Notes under the pieces: model-generated
Told to the model about the DNA's origin: nothing
The model's database searches: none
What the model saw: the letters and a program-made list of their open reading frames with translations, nothing else
From: Dactylonectria macrodidyma
Taxonomy: Eukaryota > Ascomycota > Sordariomycetes > Hypocreales > Nectriaceae
DNA: 64,000 nt
Assembly (NCBI GenBank): GCA_020744425.1
Contig: JAGMUV010000002.1
Location: 186,001 to 250,000 of the forward strand
Direction of reading: 5' to 3'
Shown here: piece by piece, positions 1-10,400 of the stretch
How positions within the stretch are numbered: the stretch's first letter is position 1
How the letters are laid out: each line of letters opens with the position of its first letter
Program-made: the position numbers and the translations under genes

Positions 1-2022
1 GATAGCGATCAAAGAACCCTTCACCGAGATTCCAGTTTTTTAAATCCAGTATTGCCGCTTCAAGGCGTGTAGGATCTTTCAATCCGGCATGATCTAGCGT
101 GTGGATATCCACGGTCATGTGCCGAATTATATCGAACGAGACATCATACGGACCCGCCTGGTCGAAAAGTGACATGTGAATCAGTTCTTCTCGTATCTCG
201 GGCCTAGGCGAAGCGTTAACAAGAACATTGTGACTATGACATCATGAGGGATTCATACCACGGGACCAGATCTGCCGCAACTGGATGCGGGACTGTCAAC
301 TGCAGTTGGGTCGGACGCAGCCAACTAGGTACACTTTGGTAGGCCGATTCATCTTGAATCACTTGCCACTAACGAGAAATTGAGTATAAGTGCGTATGAA
401 GAGGGACAGTTTTATGACAAGGGGCAGAAAGAACAAGTGGGAAGCAAATGCTGAACAAACAAGACTTACTCTGAGAAGGAGATACATGACCCAGTACGCA
501 GCCAAGAACTCCGAAGTTCGCCTTGCTTGTCTTACGGGAGCCAGTAAAGTCTTTAAATCAATCGACAACGTATTTTTTGGATCGTCGAACAAAAAATCAG
601 AAAGGCTCGGGGGGCCAATTGTCGATATATTTGCACGGGCGCGGTCGAGAATGGCGTGGACTTCCTTATCCTTAGGTAGTGGTGGAACGAGAAACATAGG
701 CAGGGATTGCGATTGCTGCATCGCTGCCAGGGGGACGGACAAGGATACGGGACTCGGCGGTGGCATCCATCGCCCAACGTAAGCTCCCAGAAGACCCAGT
801 ATACTTTCGATGGAATGCCTGGGAGATTCTGGTGTTATTTCACATCGGGATGTGTCATTACCAGACGGTCTGGTACCAGTCGAAGCTGGGGGTAAAGAAC
901 AAGTTAGGAGCTGAGTATTCGGGGTCGTTGCACGATTTGGATGATTGCCATAATGAGTGCCCCAGGCGTTCATATCTAGTAAGCTTTCTGATTCTAGAAT
1001 GGCATCACAGTGCTCTGGTAGAGGGTGTAGCGTTGCTTTGCCACAGGACTCCGCCCTGTGCAGATGTGTGGTACTTTGAAGACCAGTTTGGTCGTCGTGT
1101 GGCGGCATGTGAGACAGGCTGCTGTCCAATTGCTGGTGAATCTGGGCCCAATCCATAGTATTAAAAGCTTCGGCGTCAATATCCACGCGCTGCTCATCGG
1201 ATCGTTGAAGCTGATTACGCGATGTGTGGCCATTGGGTACTAACTGGGAGCTGCTTCGAGGAGTCGGAATGGTTTGACACAGTTGATGTATGCCACCAGA
1301 TGGGTCATCTGGTGGCGTCCATTGGCTTCGGTATACGTCAGAAGCCACTGCATTGTCGGAGAAGGCCAATCCCGGGTCACCCAAGTCTATGGCAGGCTCA
1401 TCCTTTTCCTCTGAGTCGCGGGTTACTTCCATCGAGGCGAATCCTGGATCGGCGGATCGCTGGGTATTTGAACCTACCGGCTGGGTTGCCCCACGATCTA
1501 TCAGGTCAGCAGTTAACTCGCTCATGACGTTCTGAGTGGTAACTCCTTCACCAAAGGCAGAACTATGAGGGTCAGGGTGTGGTGATGTAGAACCACACGT
1601 TGCTCGTAAAGCCGAGTGTCCCCTCAGTAATCGTTGACGCCGTAGCAGATCCTCCATTTCGTCCCATAGGCCATAGAGGTGCTTCAGCTGCGCGACGTCA
1701 GCACATTATGCATCATGGTCGTGGAACGCACCCTAGAAAATCGCATTACCTCATCATAAAGCCGTGCATTGTGGGCAGTCAGTTGGGCCACCTCGGACTG
1801 GCCGCCAGACTTTAGTGCGCGTAGCTGAGCCTCAAGTTCTTCGATGTGAAGCTTCTGGCGTTTCCTGTGCTGCCTCTGCGCGACTCGGTCGGTGAAGCGC
1901 TTGCGCTCACGTCGTTTCTCAGCATCGTTGACGATGTTGTTGGGCTTTGATGATTGAGACTCGGAGTTCTCTGGAGGCTGCTGACCGCTGGAAATTGGGG
2001 ACGCAGCATCTTGATCCATCAT
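1..2022 (-). CDS. bZIP transcription factor with C-terminal DUF3425 domain (3' end off window)
   Basis: Nuclear DNA-binding regulator; targets unknown. I read four exons on the minus strand: 2022-1732, 1687-470, 368-259 and 203 to the window edge. The introns of 44, 101 and 55 bp have donors GTGCGT, GTAAGT and GTATGA, and all phases fit. About 607 residues are visible. Residues 36-55 are an Arg/Lys-rich basic region followed by a short leucine zipper (Leu58, 63, 70). A long polar middle leads into a DUF3425-like C-terminus, visible as SDFLFDD, then WLRP after intron 2, PWPEIREELI across intron 3 and GEGFFDRY at the edge. Only a few residues should be missing. The Asn that is nearly invariant in bZIP basic regions is Asp45 here (TDRVAQRQHRKR). 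Without splicing the frame stops early at 359, which hides the conserved C-terminus. Confidence 0.85.
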
Positions 2023-2681
2023 GAGAACGGGACCGAACAGCCTGAATTGGGTAGATTTGGATGGTGGATTTGACAGAGGATAGAGGACAGCACTGTACGG
2101 GGAGCTTTAGAAGGGCTGTTTTGCGGGGTTCGGCAAGGAAATTACTAGTATCAGGTCGGGATGACGGATCCGAGGAGGGGGAAAGCCTGTTATACACACC
2201 GATTGGGACAGTGAGGAGCTCCCTTGCACTGTCTGTAAACTAGGCTTCATCTGGGGATGTCTAGAGCACCTACATCCACTACTAGCTAGTACCCCAGAGT
2301 CAAGTGCGGGGGTTAGCATGGGGTGCGTTTGGTTAGCTTTCCACCGAGTCTCGTCGCAGTGGAGTCAAGTGGCGATGGCTCAGCCGTGATCCCTGGACGC
2401 TGCCGCACTTGACATGGTGGCTTGGAATACGTAGCTCACAGAATCACAAATTACTGGGTGGGAAGTACCATGAGCGGGGGATCAGGTATTCAGTTCCGTT
2501 TTTCTGGGGCAGTACAGCTGTAGTCTGTGGCTACCTACCTACAATAACAAGCCATCAGTATCGACAATTTCTCCATTCCGCACCAGTTGGCAGTCCCTCC
2601 GTATCCACCGCGAGGTTCGGGCTGCTACCCAAGCAAAATCTATCTCCTTCAATCGTGTGCCATTAGTACTCCGTATATGCG
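2023..2681. other. intergenic region, bZIP promoter side
   Basis: These 659 bp separate the bZIP start from the 3' end of the next minus-strand gene. They should hold the bZIP promoter and 5' leader. I see no convincing gene, repeat or RNA. Confidence 0.5.
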
Positions 2682-4350
2682 TCAAGGTGTTGACTCCCCA
2701 ACCAGCCCCGTGTATTCGCATTTTATGCCCGTCATGTTCCACATGTCGTCGAAATCACTAAAGAGCCGCTTCTGCTCAAGCAGGTCTGAACCTTCCACGA
2801 GGCCATACCTTTGAGTTGTATCGTCTCTGGGGGTTTTTGCCGAGTCGGACCTCGGAGTCGCTACTTCAGCCAGATCATGATCGTGGGTCAGCAGCGGAGC
2901 ATCCCTTGGGGTTGCAGCATCTCCAACAACGGTCTCGGCCCACAGAGCGTGGCTTTCGTCGGAGCAAATTTTAAGCAGCGCATGACTCTCCCTAACCAGA
3001 AGTTGGCGATCGAGAGGCCATGTCTTCAGCAACAACAGGGCTTCTGTTGCGATGCTTACGGCGCGTAATACGCCTGTTCCCGCCGCCCCTAGACCGGTTC
3101 TAGCACTCCCTGCGCCGTCAAGCAGTTTTCGACTCGTAATTAACACCCTCCGGGCCATGTGTGCTATTTGCTCATCTCTCAACCGATAAAATATGCTGCT
3201 AGAGCCGCTGCAGCCTTGGTTGGCGTCCGGCGGCTTCTCTACCCCTCGATAAAGAGCAATCATGATGCGAAAAAAGACCATCTCCAAGCGAGCCCGCATG
3301 GCAATCAATCTCAAGTCCTCCGTCTCCCTGATATACTTGCATTGACTATCAATACCTGCATCCTGTTTCAAATTGGTAAAATATTGTGCGATGGCTTGAA
3401 TTTCCCAAAATTTACCATCATGATGGATCTGACTTGGATTTGATGGTCGTGGCAAGGTAGATGGTTTACATTGTCGATTGCGAACATATCGGGCAACGCA
3501 GCCACACAGCGCTGCTCGCTTAATGAAACAAGAGGCTTGCCGCATGCGTGTCCAGTATTCCGAAACTTGATACCGGTTGCCCGATGTTGTAGACGGCGCC
3601 AGGTCGAAGTCTTCCAGCAAGAGCGGCTCCATAGAGCGTGGATCGAGGGCGAAACGTGTTGGATAAAGGGGCGTCGATTGCTCGAGCGAGTACCGTAGAA
3701 AATGTAGCTGCTCCATGACAAACCCAAACCACCACAAACGCTTCCACGTTCGACTGTTTCGTGTCTGGCCAGCTGAACTCGGCGACATGTAGTGGAGGTT
3801 CGTTATCGCGAGTCGCAACCACTTTGCTTGCTTTCTGCCCACGGCACACGAGCTAGATTGCGACAAAGCAAATGCCATGAGAAGGAGCGCCTGGGTTCTC
3901 TCGAAAGAATTCTGTTCTGGCGATGACGATTTTGCTAGGGAAGCCTGTTTGTTTTTTCTTTTGTCAGCCCCTTCGAACTTGCGTTTTTTTCAACTTCTGA
4001 ATGTGGCTCACCTCGAACCCTTCGCTACTGCTGTCAATCGCTTCTTGGCGACATTGAAAGCCGTAGGTGGCGAGAATTTTGCTCGACAACCAAGGCACTG
4101 CGGCAGCGACCAGCGCATGATGCAACAGCGTATCGGTTGGAAATACAGCTCTACCCTGTTCTATTGAGCAACGCAGGGAGGGGCATTCAAGAACCGGGGC
4201 CTCAAAGTAGATGTGTTCAATGTATATGAGAGCACAAGCAGCGCCCAGGTCGTTTCTCGAATCATGTCCCATGGCATCTAACGGATGTGGTCCAGTTGTC
4301 ATTGTCATAACTGGGTGGCACTCAAAGAGTTGGTCCAGCTTGGGCACCAT
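2682..4350 (-). CDS. fungal-specific transcription factor domain protein lacking a Zn2Cys6 cluster
   Basis: Probable nuclear regulator of the Fungal_trans family. There are two exons, 4350-4012 and 3944-2682, joined by a 67-bp intron (GTGAGC donor, CTGAC branch site, ACAG acceptor), giving 533 residues. Splicing restores FERTQALLLMAFALSQ, and downstream RTWKRLWWFGFVMEQ matches the family signature of an Arg-Trp-rich helix after the first helical repeats. The N-terminal C-x2-C-x6-C binuclear zinc cluster is absent. An in-frame stop lies just upstream of the ATG, so either the protein truly lacks the cluster or a small upstream exon was missed. It is divergent from the monooxygenase at 4804 across 453 bp, so it may regulate that gene. 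The C-terminal 60 residues are polar and not conserved-looking. Confidence 0.75.
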
Positions 4351-4803
4351 TGGGTGGGGTGATCAACTTGAGCATGTGACATTGCAAGACGTCAGGAACA
4401 GTATTGGCATGGCTCGAGTGGAATGAAATACGTAGAATAGCCTCAATTTCAAATGCCACCGAATCATCACGATTCCATCACTGGTTTTCCAATGTGCCCG
4501 TAATGTGCTCACCAGTAGAGTCTACCCAGGCCCGAGACCGAAACCGAGGCCGAGGGCTGACTCGACATGCTGACTCGTTGCGCTGACAGCTCCTCCAAGT
4601 CCCCACCCACACCAGCCCACGTATCCATCGACGTGTAGGGTAGGCCAGGGTGGCATACAGAGGACAAATGACCTTGGAGACATGGCTATTTCATATCGCA
4701 ATCATTCCAATCGCTTAGCCCGTCTAGAAATATCCAAGGGACTTTTCGAAGCTGGAACATTCAAACAATTCGATTCGCTCGATCTCTCGTCACCAAGTTA
4801 ACA
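4351..4803. promoter_or_regulatory. shared divergent promoter region, transcription factor / monooxygenase
   Basis: This 453-bp interval lies between two divergent starts (4350 minus, 4804 plus) and must hold both promoters. No individual operator can be assigned by eye. Confidence 0.5.
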
Positions 4804-7190
4804 ATGACAATCAACAACAGTCACCGTCGAGAACCTCTCTCGCCTAAAATTGGCAGTCCAGTTGCACACTACGGACGACATCCAATTCATGACCGCGCTC
4901 AGCGACCACTACAGGTTATTGTTATCGGCGCTGGCCCATCTGGCATTGCTATGCTCATTGAACTTCTCAAAATTCCTTTTATCTCGGTTCGGTGCTTTGA
5001 GAAGAACGCCGACGTTGGCGGAACTTGGTTGGAGACACGTTACCCAGGAGCAGCCTGCGACGTCGCCAGCCACGCATATCAGTACAGCTTCGATTCTAAG
5101 ACGGATTGGTCTAGACAGTGAATTTTCCTAATGTACCACTGAATTTTGACGTAGCGTTGACTGGAACTCTAGCTTCGCTCCCGCCGAAGAAATTGGAGAC
5201 TATTTCCGATCGGTCGCAAAGAAACATGGACTCTATTCGCACATAGCTTTCGGTTCCCGCGTCACATCGGCCGAGTGGAATGAGCACAAGGCACAATGGA
5301 AGATTCAGGTTGAAAAGGGTAACCTAGGCGCTACTACCGAGACCTTCGTCGCCGACGTACTGATCAACGCCGGTGGCATCTTGAATGACTGGGCGTGGCC
5401 CGAGATCCATGGGTTGGACAGCTTCCAGGGCCACAGGGTACACACTGCCGCGTGGGTGAGTTTAAGTCCTAAGCCATTTTGACGAGTCAAAATCCGCCAC
5501 TCAGTCGCTTATTCCCAAATTCTAGGATTCGGCCATTGACCTCAAGAACAAGTCGGTCGCTGTTATCGGATCTGGAGCAAGCAGCATACAGGTCGTGCCC
5601 AGCATTCAGCATTTGGCCAAGAAGGTGGACGTCTACGTACGGTCGCCCACCTATATTCTCCCCACGGTCGGATTCGGAGTCGAGTCGTCCACCTTCAACG
5701 AACCATGTCAGTATAGATCCATCGAGACCCGCCTTGATACTGACGAATACTTGGAAGATACTGAATCGCAGATACAACGGTTTTCCTCCGACACGGCTTA
5801 CTACAAGCAGTTTCGCAAACGGATAGAGCAACAGATGAATGAAAACTTTTCCAACAGCAAAAAAGCCTCGAGCGAGCAATTTGAAGGGCGGCTAGTAAGT
5901 CGTGTAACACTCACTACATATGCTGCTGTGGGTAACTAACCCATTTTTGCAGTGGGCGGAGAACATGATGAAGAAGGCCATTGCATCACCTGAACTACAG
6001 CAAAAGCTTATTCCCAGGTTTGTAACACCTTACCCAAGCCATAGACTCCCAGCTTCATACCAGAGGAGCACTGGCGTAGAACAAATGAGCAAGAGAACAT
6101 TATCAACTAATTTACGCTCTTAGCTGGGAACTGGGTTGTCGACGTCTCACGCCTGGGCTGCCGTACCTCAACGCTGTGCAGCAGCCCAATGTAAACGTCA
6201 TCAGGGATGGTATCAAAAGAATAATAGAGAAGGGCATCGAGACGGATGATAACCAACTCATCGAAGCAGACGTCATCATCTGCGCTACCGGGTTTATCAC
6301 ATCGTTCTCGTCACGCTTCAATATCGTGGGGCGTCACAACCGCACTTTGAAGGAGATGTGGAAAGAACGTGGTGCAGAGGCTTATCTGGGAACAGCCATT
6401 GCGGGATTACCGAATTACTACAGTATGGATCCTGCGGCCATTTCTACCCACAAAGCAGATCTTAACCAAGTCTCTAGCTCTTTTGGGACCCAACTGTCCC
6501 ATCGCGAATGGGTCACTAGTGCCTTGCATCGAGTCGAGGTAACTTCACCACTCCGCGCACACCTACTCACTGGGTCTACCACAACGTATCTAGATAGACT
6601 ACTAACTCAAACTCAGTGTCAAGTACATCGTCCAAATCCTTGATAAGATGCAGAGAGATCAGATTAAATCTCTAGAAATTCGAAAGGAGGTGCAGGACTC
6701 ATTCAATGAGTACGTCCAAGAAGTGCATAAGGACTTGGTTTGGACAGGTTCATGTAACAGCTGGTGTGAGTACCTACCATGTCACTATCAAAAATGGAGC
6801 TAAAAGCCTTTGCTAGATAGAGATCGGTCGACAGGTCGTGTCACTGCGGTTTGGCCAGGCTCTAGCATCCATTTCATGGAGATGATCGAGACTCCACGAT
6901 GGGAACACTTTGAGATTCGATATGTTCATGTATGCGCCATTGAACCCTTCTCGCTGTCTGAGTGGGAGTGCTAAACTTTCATTTAGCCTAATCCTTTCGC
7001 ATTTATGGGCAACGGCATCTGTCACATCTATCAACTGTTGAGACTGAAGATAAAGTCTCAAAGGCTCGGATCTCTAATAAACCGGTCTCAAAGACCCGGC
7101 TTCCTAACAAGCCGGTCTCGAAGACCCGGATCCCTTGGGATCCGGTCTACCGAGAACCTTATCATAGCTATGAGGGCAACCTACAAATAG
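4804..7190 (+). CDS. Baeyer-Villiger-type FAD monooxygenase, 3' end replaced by a copia LTR
   Basis: Flavin monooxygenase expected to use NADPH and O2 to insert oxygen next to a ketone, or to oxygenate a related substrate. Exons read as 4804-5117, 5173-5455, 5526-5894, 5953-6017, 6124-6422, 6478-6538, 6617-6765, 6817-6929 and 6987-7019; every phase joins. Residues 36-44 hold the FAD Rossmann motif (VIGAGPSGI), followed by DVGGTWLETRYPGAACD. The BVMO fingerprint FxGxxxHxxxW(D/P) is present as FQGHRVHTAAWD across intron 2, and the second Rossmann motif is VAVIGSGASS. Splicing also restores NYYTLLGPNCPIANGSL. The host sequence stops at Ile562, where the copia element is inserted. The frame then continues 56 codons into the LTR to a stop at 7190. 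The original last 19 codons lie at 12791-12905. The catalytic core is intact, so the chimera could still be active; this is inference. Confidence 0.88.
7015..7019. repeat. copia target-site duplication, left copy (GCATC)
   Basis: GCATC directly precedes the 5' LTR and recurs directly after the 3' LTR at 12786-12790. A 5-bp duplication is what Ty1/copia integrase makes. The site is inside the final coding part of the monooxygenase. Confidence 0.95.
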
Positions 7191-7270
7191 GTCTGCCGCG
7201 AGCCCTCAGTTAGATAGAAATCAAGAGCTTCTACTTACATCACAATGCACCCTTCCTATCAGATGCAACA
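7020..7270 (+). repeat. copia 5' LTR
   Basis: 251 bp, matching 12535-12785 throughout by eye. It should carry the element's promoter and poly(A) signals. Its central part is a 30-bp tandem array (separate entry). It also supplies the new stop codon of the interrupted monooxygenase. Confidence 0.95.
7052..7155 (+). repeat. 30-bp tandem array inside the copia LTR
   Basis: Units begin at 7052, 7082, 7112 and 7142 (last one partial), an exact 30-bp period with core GGTCTCxAAGACCCGG. The first unit is the most diverged. The same array is present in the 3' LTR from 12567. Since 30 is a multiple of three, the array encodes a decapeptide repeat when read in the monooxygenase frame. A role as enhancer or regulator-binding array is plausible but unproven. 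Confidence 0.85.
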
Positions 7271-7281
7271 GTTATGAGCCC
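7271..7281 (+). other. copia primer-binding site, complementary to the initiator tRNA-Met anticodon arm
   Basis: GTTATGAGCCC follows the 5' LTR without a gap. It is the exact complement of GGGCTCATAAC, which is the GGG stem plus CTCATAA loop of eukaryotic initiator tRNA-Met. This points to priming from a cleaved half-tRNA, as known for Drosophila copia, rather than from the tRNA 3' end. Confidence 0.75.
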
Positions 7282-7452
7282 GGTTTGCCTATAGCTGAAG
7301 CGGACGATATTCTTTGATCAAGCTGTATCATCAGACCCTTATCAAACCTATCTCCCTTCCTTCCTAGCCTAGGCTTGCAACCTAGCTTCTTCAAGCTAGT
7401 CCTTCCAAACTAGGTTATCAACTTCCGCTGTTGCTCGCAGTCATCTATCGCG

Positions 7453-10400
7453 ATGGGCGTTGCTGATACGGAAGCCTCTTCCTGGGCCAAGCTCAACGGG
7501 CCTAGTGATTGGAAACACTGGATAGCCAGCATCCGGAAATCGGCTACTACGAAGGACGTCTGGGACTTCATTGACCCTTTTAAGGAAAACAAGAAGTCCC
7601 TAGCCCGACCGGTCTTTCCTACAGCTGCAGACATCAAGCCTGATGCGACTAGGCTGTCTGAGCTGACCCCAGACCAAAGGATTGACCTTAATGGCCTTGA
7701 GAAACAGTATCTCGAAAACGTCCGAATCTACGAAAAACGCCAAAAGGCCCTATCCGCTATCCAAGACCGGATCATCCTGACCGTCGGCAACTATCGAGAT
7801 GTCATCGACGATGAAGATGACGTTGCAAAGGAACTAGCCCTCCTACGGGCCCGGATCCAGCCAGCTACCTGGTTCCATGAAAGAGAAGTCCTTGACCGAT
7901 ATCGAACAGCCCTCAAGGGGCCCGGCCGGACTAAGACTAAGGACTGGGTCACAAGCTGGCAGAAGGTCCTTACGGAAGCCCGTAATCTAGGCCTTCCTGA
8001 CTCCAAGGGTCTCAGACCAACCCTAGACTTCCTAGAAGCTGTCAGACCGATGGACCTCACCTTCGCCGATATCTGGATGAATAAGATCCAATATAAGGCA
8101 TCAAAGGGCAAGAAAGACTGGGAAGCTAAGATCCCGGACGGTATTGAGATCAGCGAGCTGTTCGAAAAACAGGCTACAGAGACGAAGGCACCGAAAGGGT
8201 CCTTTTCCACGTTCCAGAAAACCGGCTCTTCTAAGCCTGCCGGATCTAACGGATCCGAGGGACCAAAGACCCCCTGCCTCTGTGGCAAACAGCATTTCTA
8301 TTCAAAATGCCCTTACCTAGTTACTTCTATCCGCCCGGCCGGATGGAAGCCTAACCAAGACATAGAATTCCAGATCAATCAACAGCTCGAAGACCCTGCT
8401 ACGAAACAACGGGTAGATCGAGCTCTGCAGAGACAGAAGCCTAGGGATACCCAGCCAGGGGCCCCAAAGGCCACTACAGACAACAGGGATGAAGGCTACA
8501 TCAAGGGCAGCTCCTTTGCCGGCCTTTCCCTTCAGACCACACAGCCGCCGGACCAACAGCAAGGTCAGCAGCTAGGTCGGCAACCGGAACAGCAGCCGGC
8601 TCTAACGATCCTATCTACGGCTTCCGTCATAACCGTTCCAGGGAGGGTTTATCCGCTCAGGGACTCCTTTATCCTTGATTCCGGGTCAGACACACACATC
8701 TGTAATAACCTCTTACGCTTTTCATCCTATCAGCCCTCTAGGAACCCCGAGCCTATCTTTGCAGGCGGATCCGAGCTGCAAATCCTAGGCTACGGTCAGG
8801 TCAACCTACGGCTTGAAGACGGGCTCTTCCAGCTCAGACGGGCAGCCTATATCCCGGGTTTCCACACGAACGTTGTCTCGCTAGATCTTATGATCCTAGC
8901 CGGATACAACTGGAACCCGAAAACAGGGGCCGTCTTCCAAGGGATAGAGACTATCTTCTATACCCGACGGTACCATCGCCAACAAGTCATCGAATTCAAC
9001 GAGGTCAGACCGATCTCGGCCACAGCAGCCGCCGCAGCCTCTGCCGACCAAGGCAGACCAACGGGCCTGCTAGCAGCAGCCGCAGCCTCTTCCAAAGACC
9101 CTAGGGCGCCTCAGACAGCCGAATCCATCCTCTGGCACCAACGTCTAGGCCACTTGAACGCCCGGGCTCTTGAACATCTTACGGATCAGACCCTAGGGGT
9201 CCGTATCAAGGGACCTATCGCAATAGACTGCGAAGCCTGCTCCCTTGCCAAGGCTAGCAGACAGGTCTCCCGACGAAGCCCGCAGACAATAGCTCCGAGA
9301 CCCTATTGGAGGGTCTACATCGACCTCTTTAGCTTCCACACAAGCTATGACGGAAAACAGGCTGCCTTGCTGATCAAAGATGAATACACAGGCCTAATCC
9401 ACATCTATCTTCTATCCGATCAGACACAGGATTCAGTCCTAGGGGCCCTACAGGCCTTCGTATCCTACATCCGGACACAATACGGGCTCCGGATCTGCCG
9501 GATCCATAGGGACAACGACAGGGCCCTAGGCATCCGATCGATCAATTGGATGACTGACGAAGGGATCGAGGACGAACCCTCGAGCCCTCACAACCCGGCT
9601 CAGAACGGCCCTGCCGAACGATCTGGGGGGGTAATAGCTCCTAAGAACAGGTCTATGTTACTAGGGTCTAACCTGCCGCCCGATCTCTGGTCCGAGGGTT
9701 GGAAAACAGCTGTCTTCCTATATAACAGATCGCCCCAACAGGCCCGAGACTGGAAGACCCCCTTAGGGCTGCTAATTTCCTGGCTTCAAGACCAAGGAAA
9801 GGACACCGGATTCGTCTCCAGACAGCCGGATCTAACGCACCTTAGGGCCTTCGGCTGCCGGGCCTATCCAATGACTACGGAAGCTTTGAAGAGCACTCAA
9901 AAACGGGACCTAAAGACAGCCGCCCACGCAGAAATCGGCTACCTAGTTGGATACGATTCGAACAACATCTTCAGGATCTGGATCCCGGAAAGGTCAGAGG
10001 TCCGGAGGGTCAGGGACGTCACATTCGACGAGAAAACCTTCTATGATCCTAAGAACCACCCAATCCCTCAGCCAATTCGACAGCCTAGGGTGCGGTTCCT
10101 GCTTCCAGCCCACATTGACAGCGATAGTGATGAAGACGAGGAAATCAGGTCAACGATCGAGGTAGCCCTCGATGACCCTGATCAGCACGAACAGCCCGAT
10201 CAACATGACCTCGATAGGTCAGACGGACCCGAAGACACGGACCCGGACGACGCTACGGACCGTACCGAAGCCACACCCGATCTAGCTAATCCGGACAGTC
10301 CGGGCAGCCCGGATCCGGAAGACCTAGCGTTCCAAGATCTAGATCTCAACGAGCAGGAAGACAAGGACTCTGACGACGACGATGACGAAGATCCCTATCT

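Noticed and set aside
359..1657. bZIP C-terminal part as a separate 432-aa gene
   Set aside because: It joins the basic-region exon in phase over a 44-bp intron, and its apparent C-terminus is read-through into a GTAAGT intron.
7020..7270. Palindromic GGTCTC...GACC stretches taken as a riboswitch or terminator
   Set aside because: They are units of a 30-bp tandem array inside the copia LTR and are duplicated in the 3' LTR.
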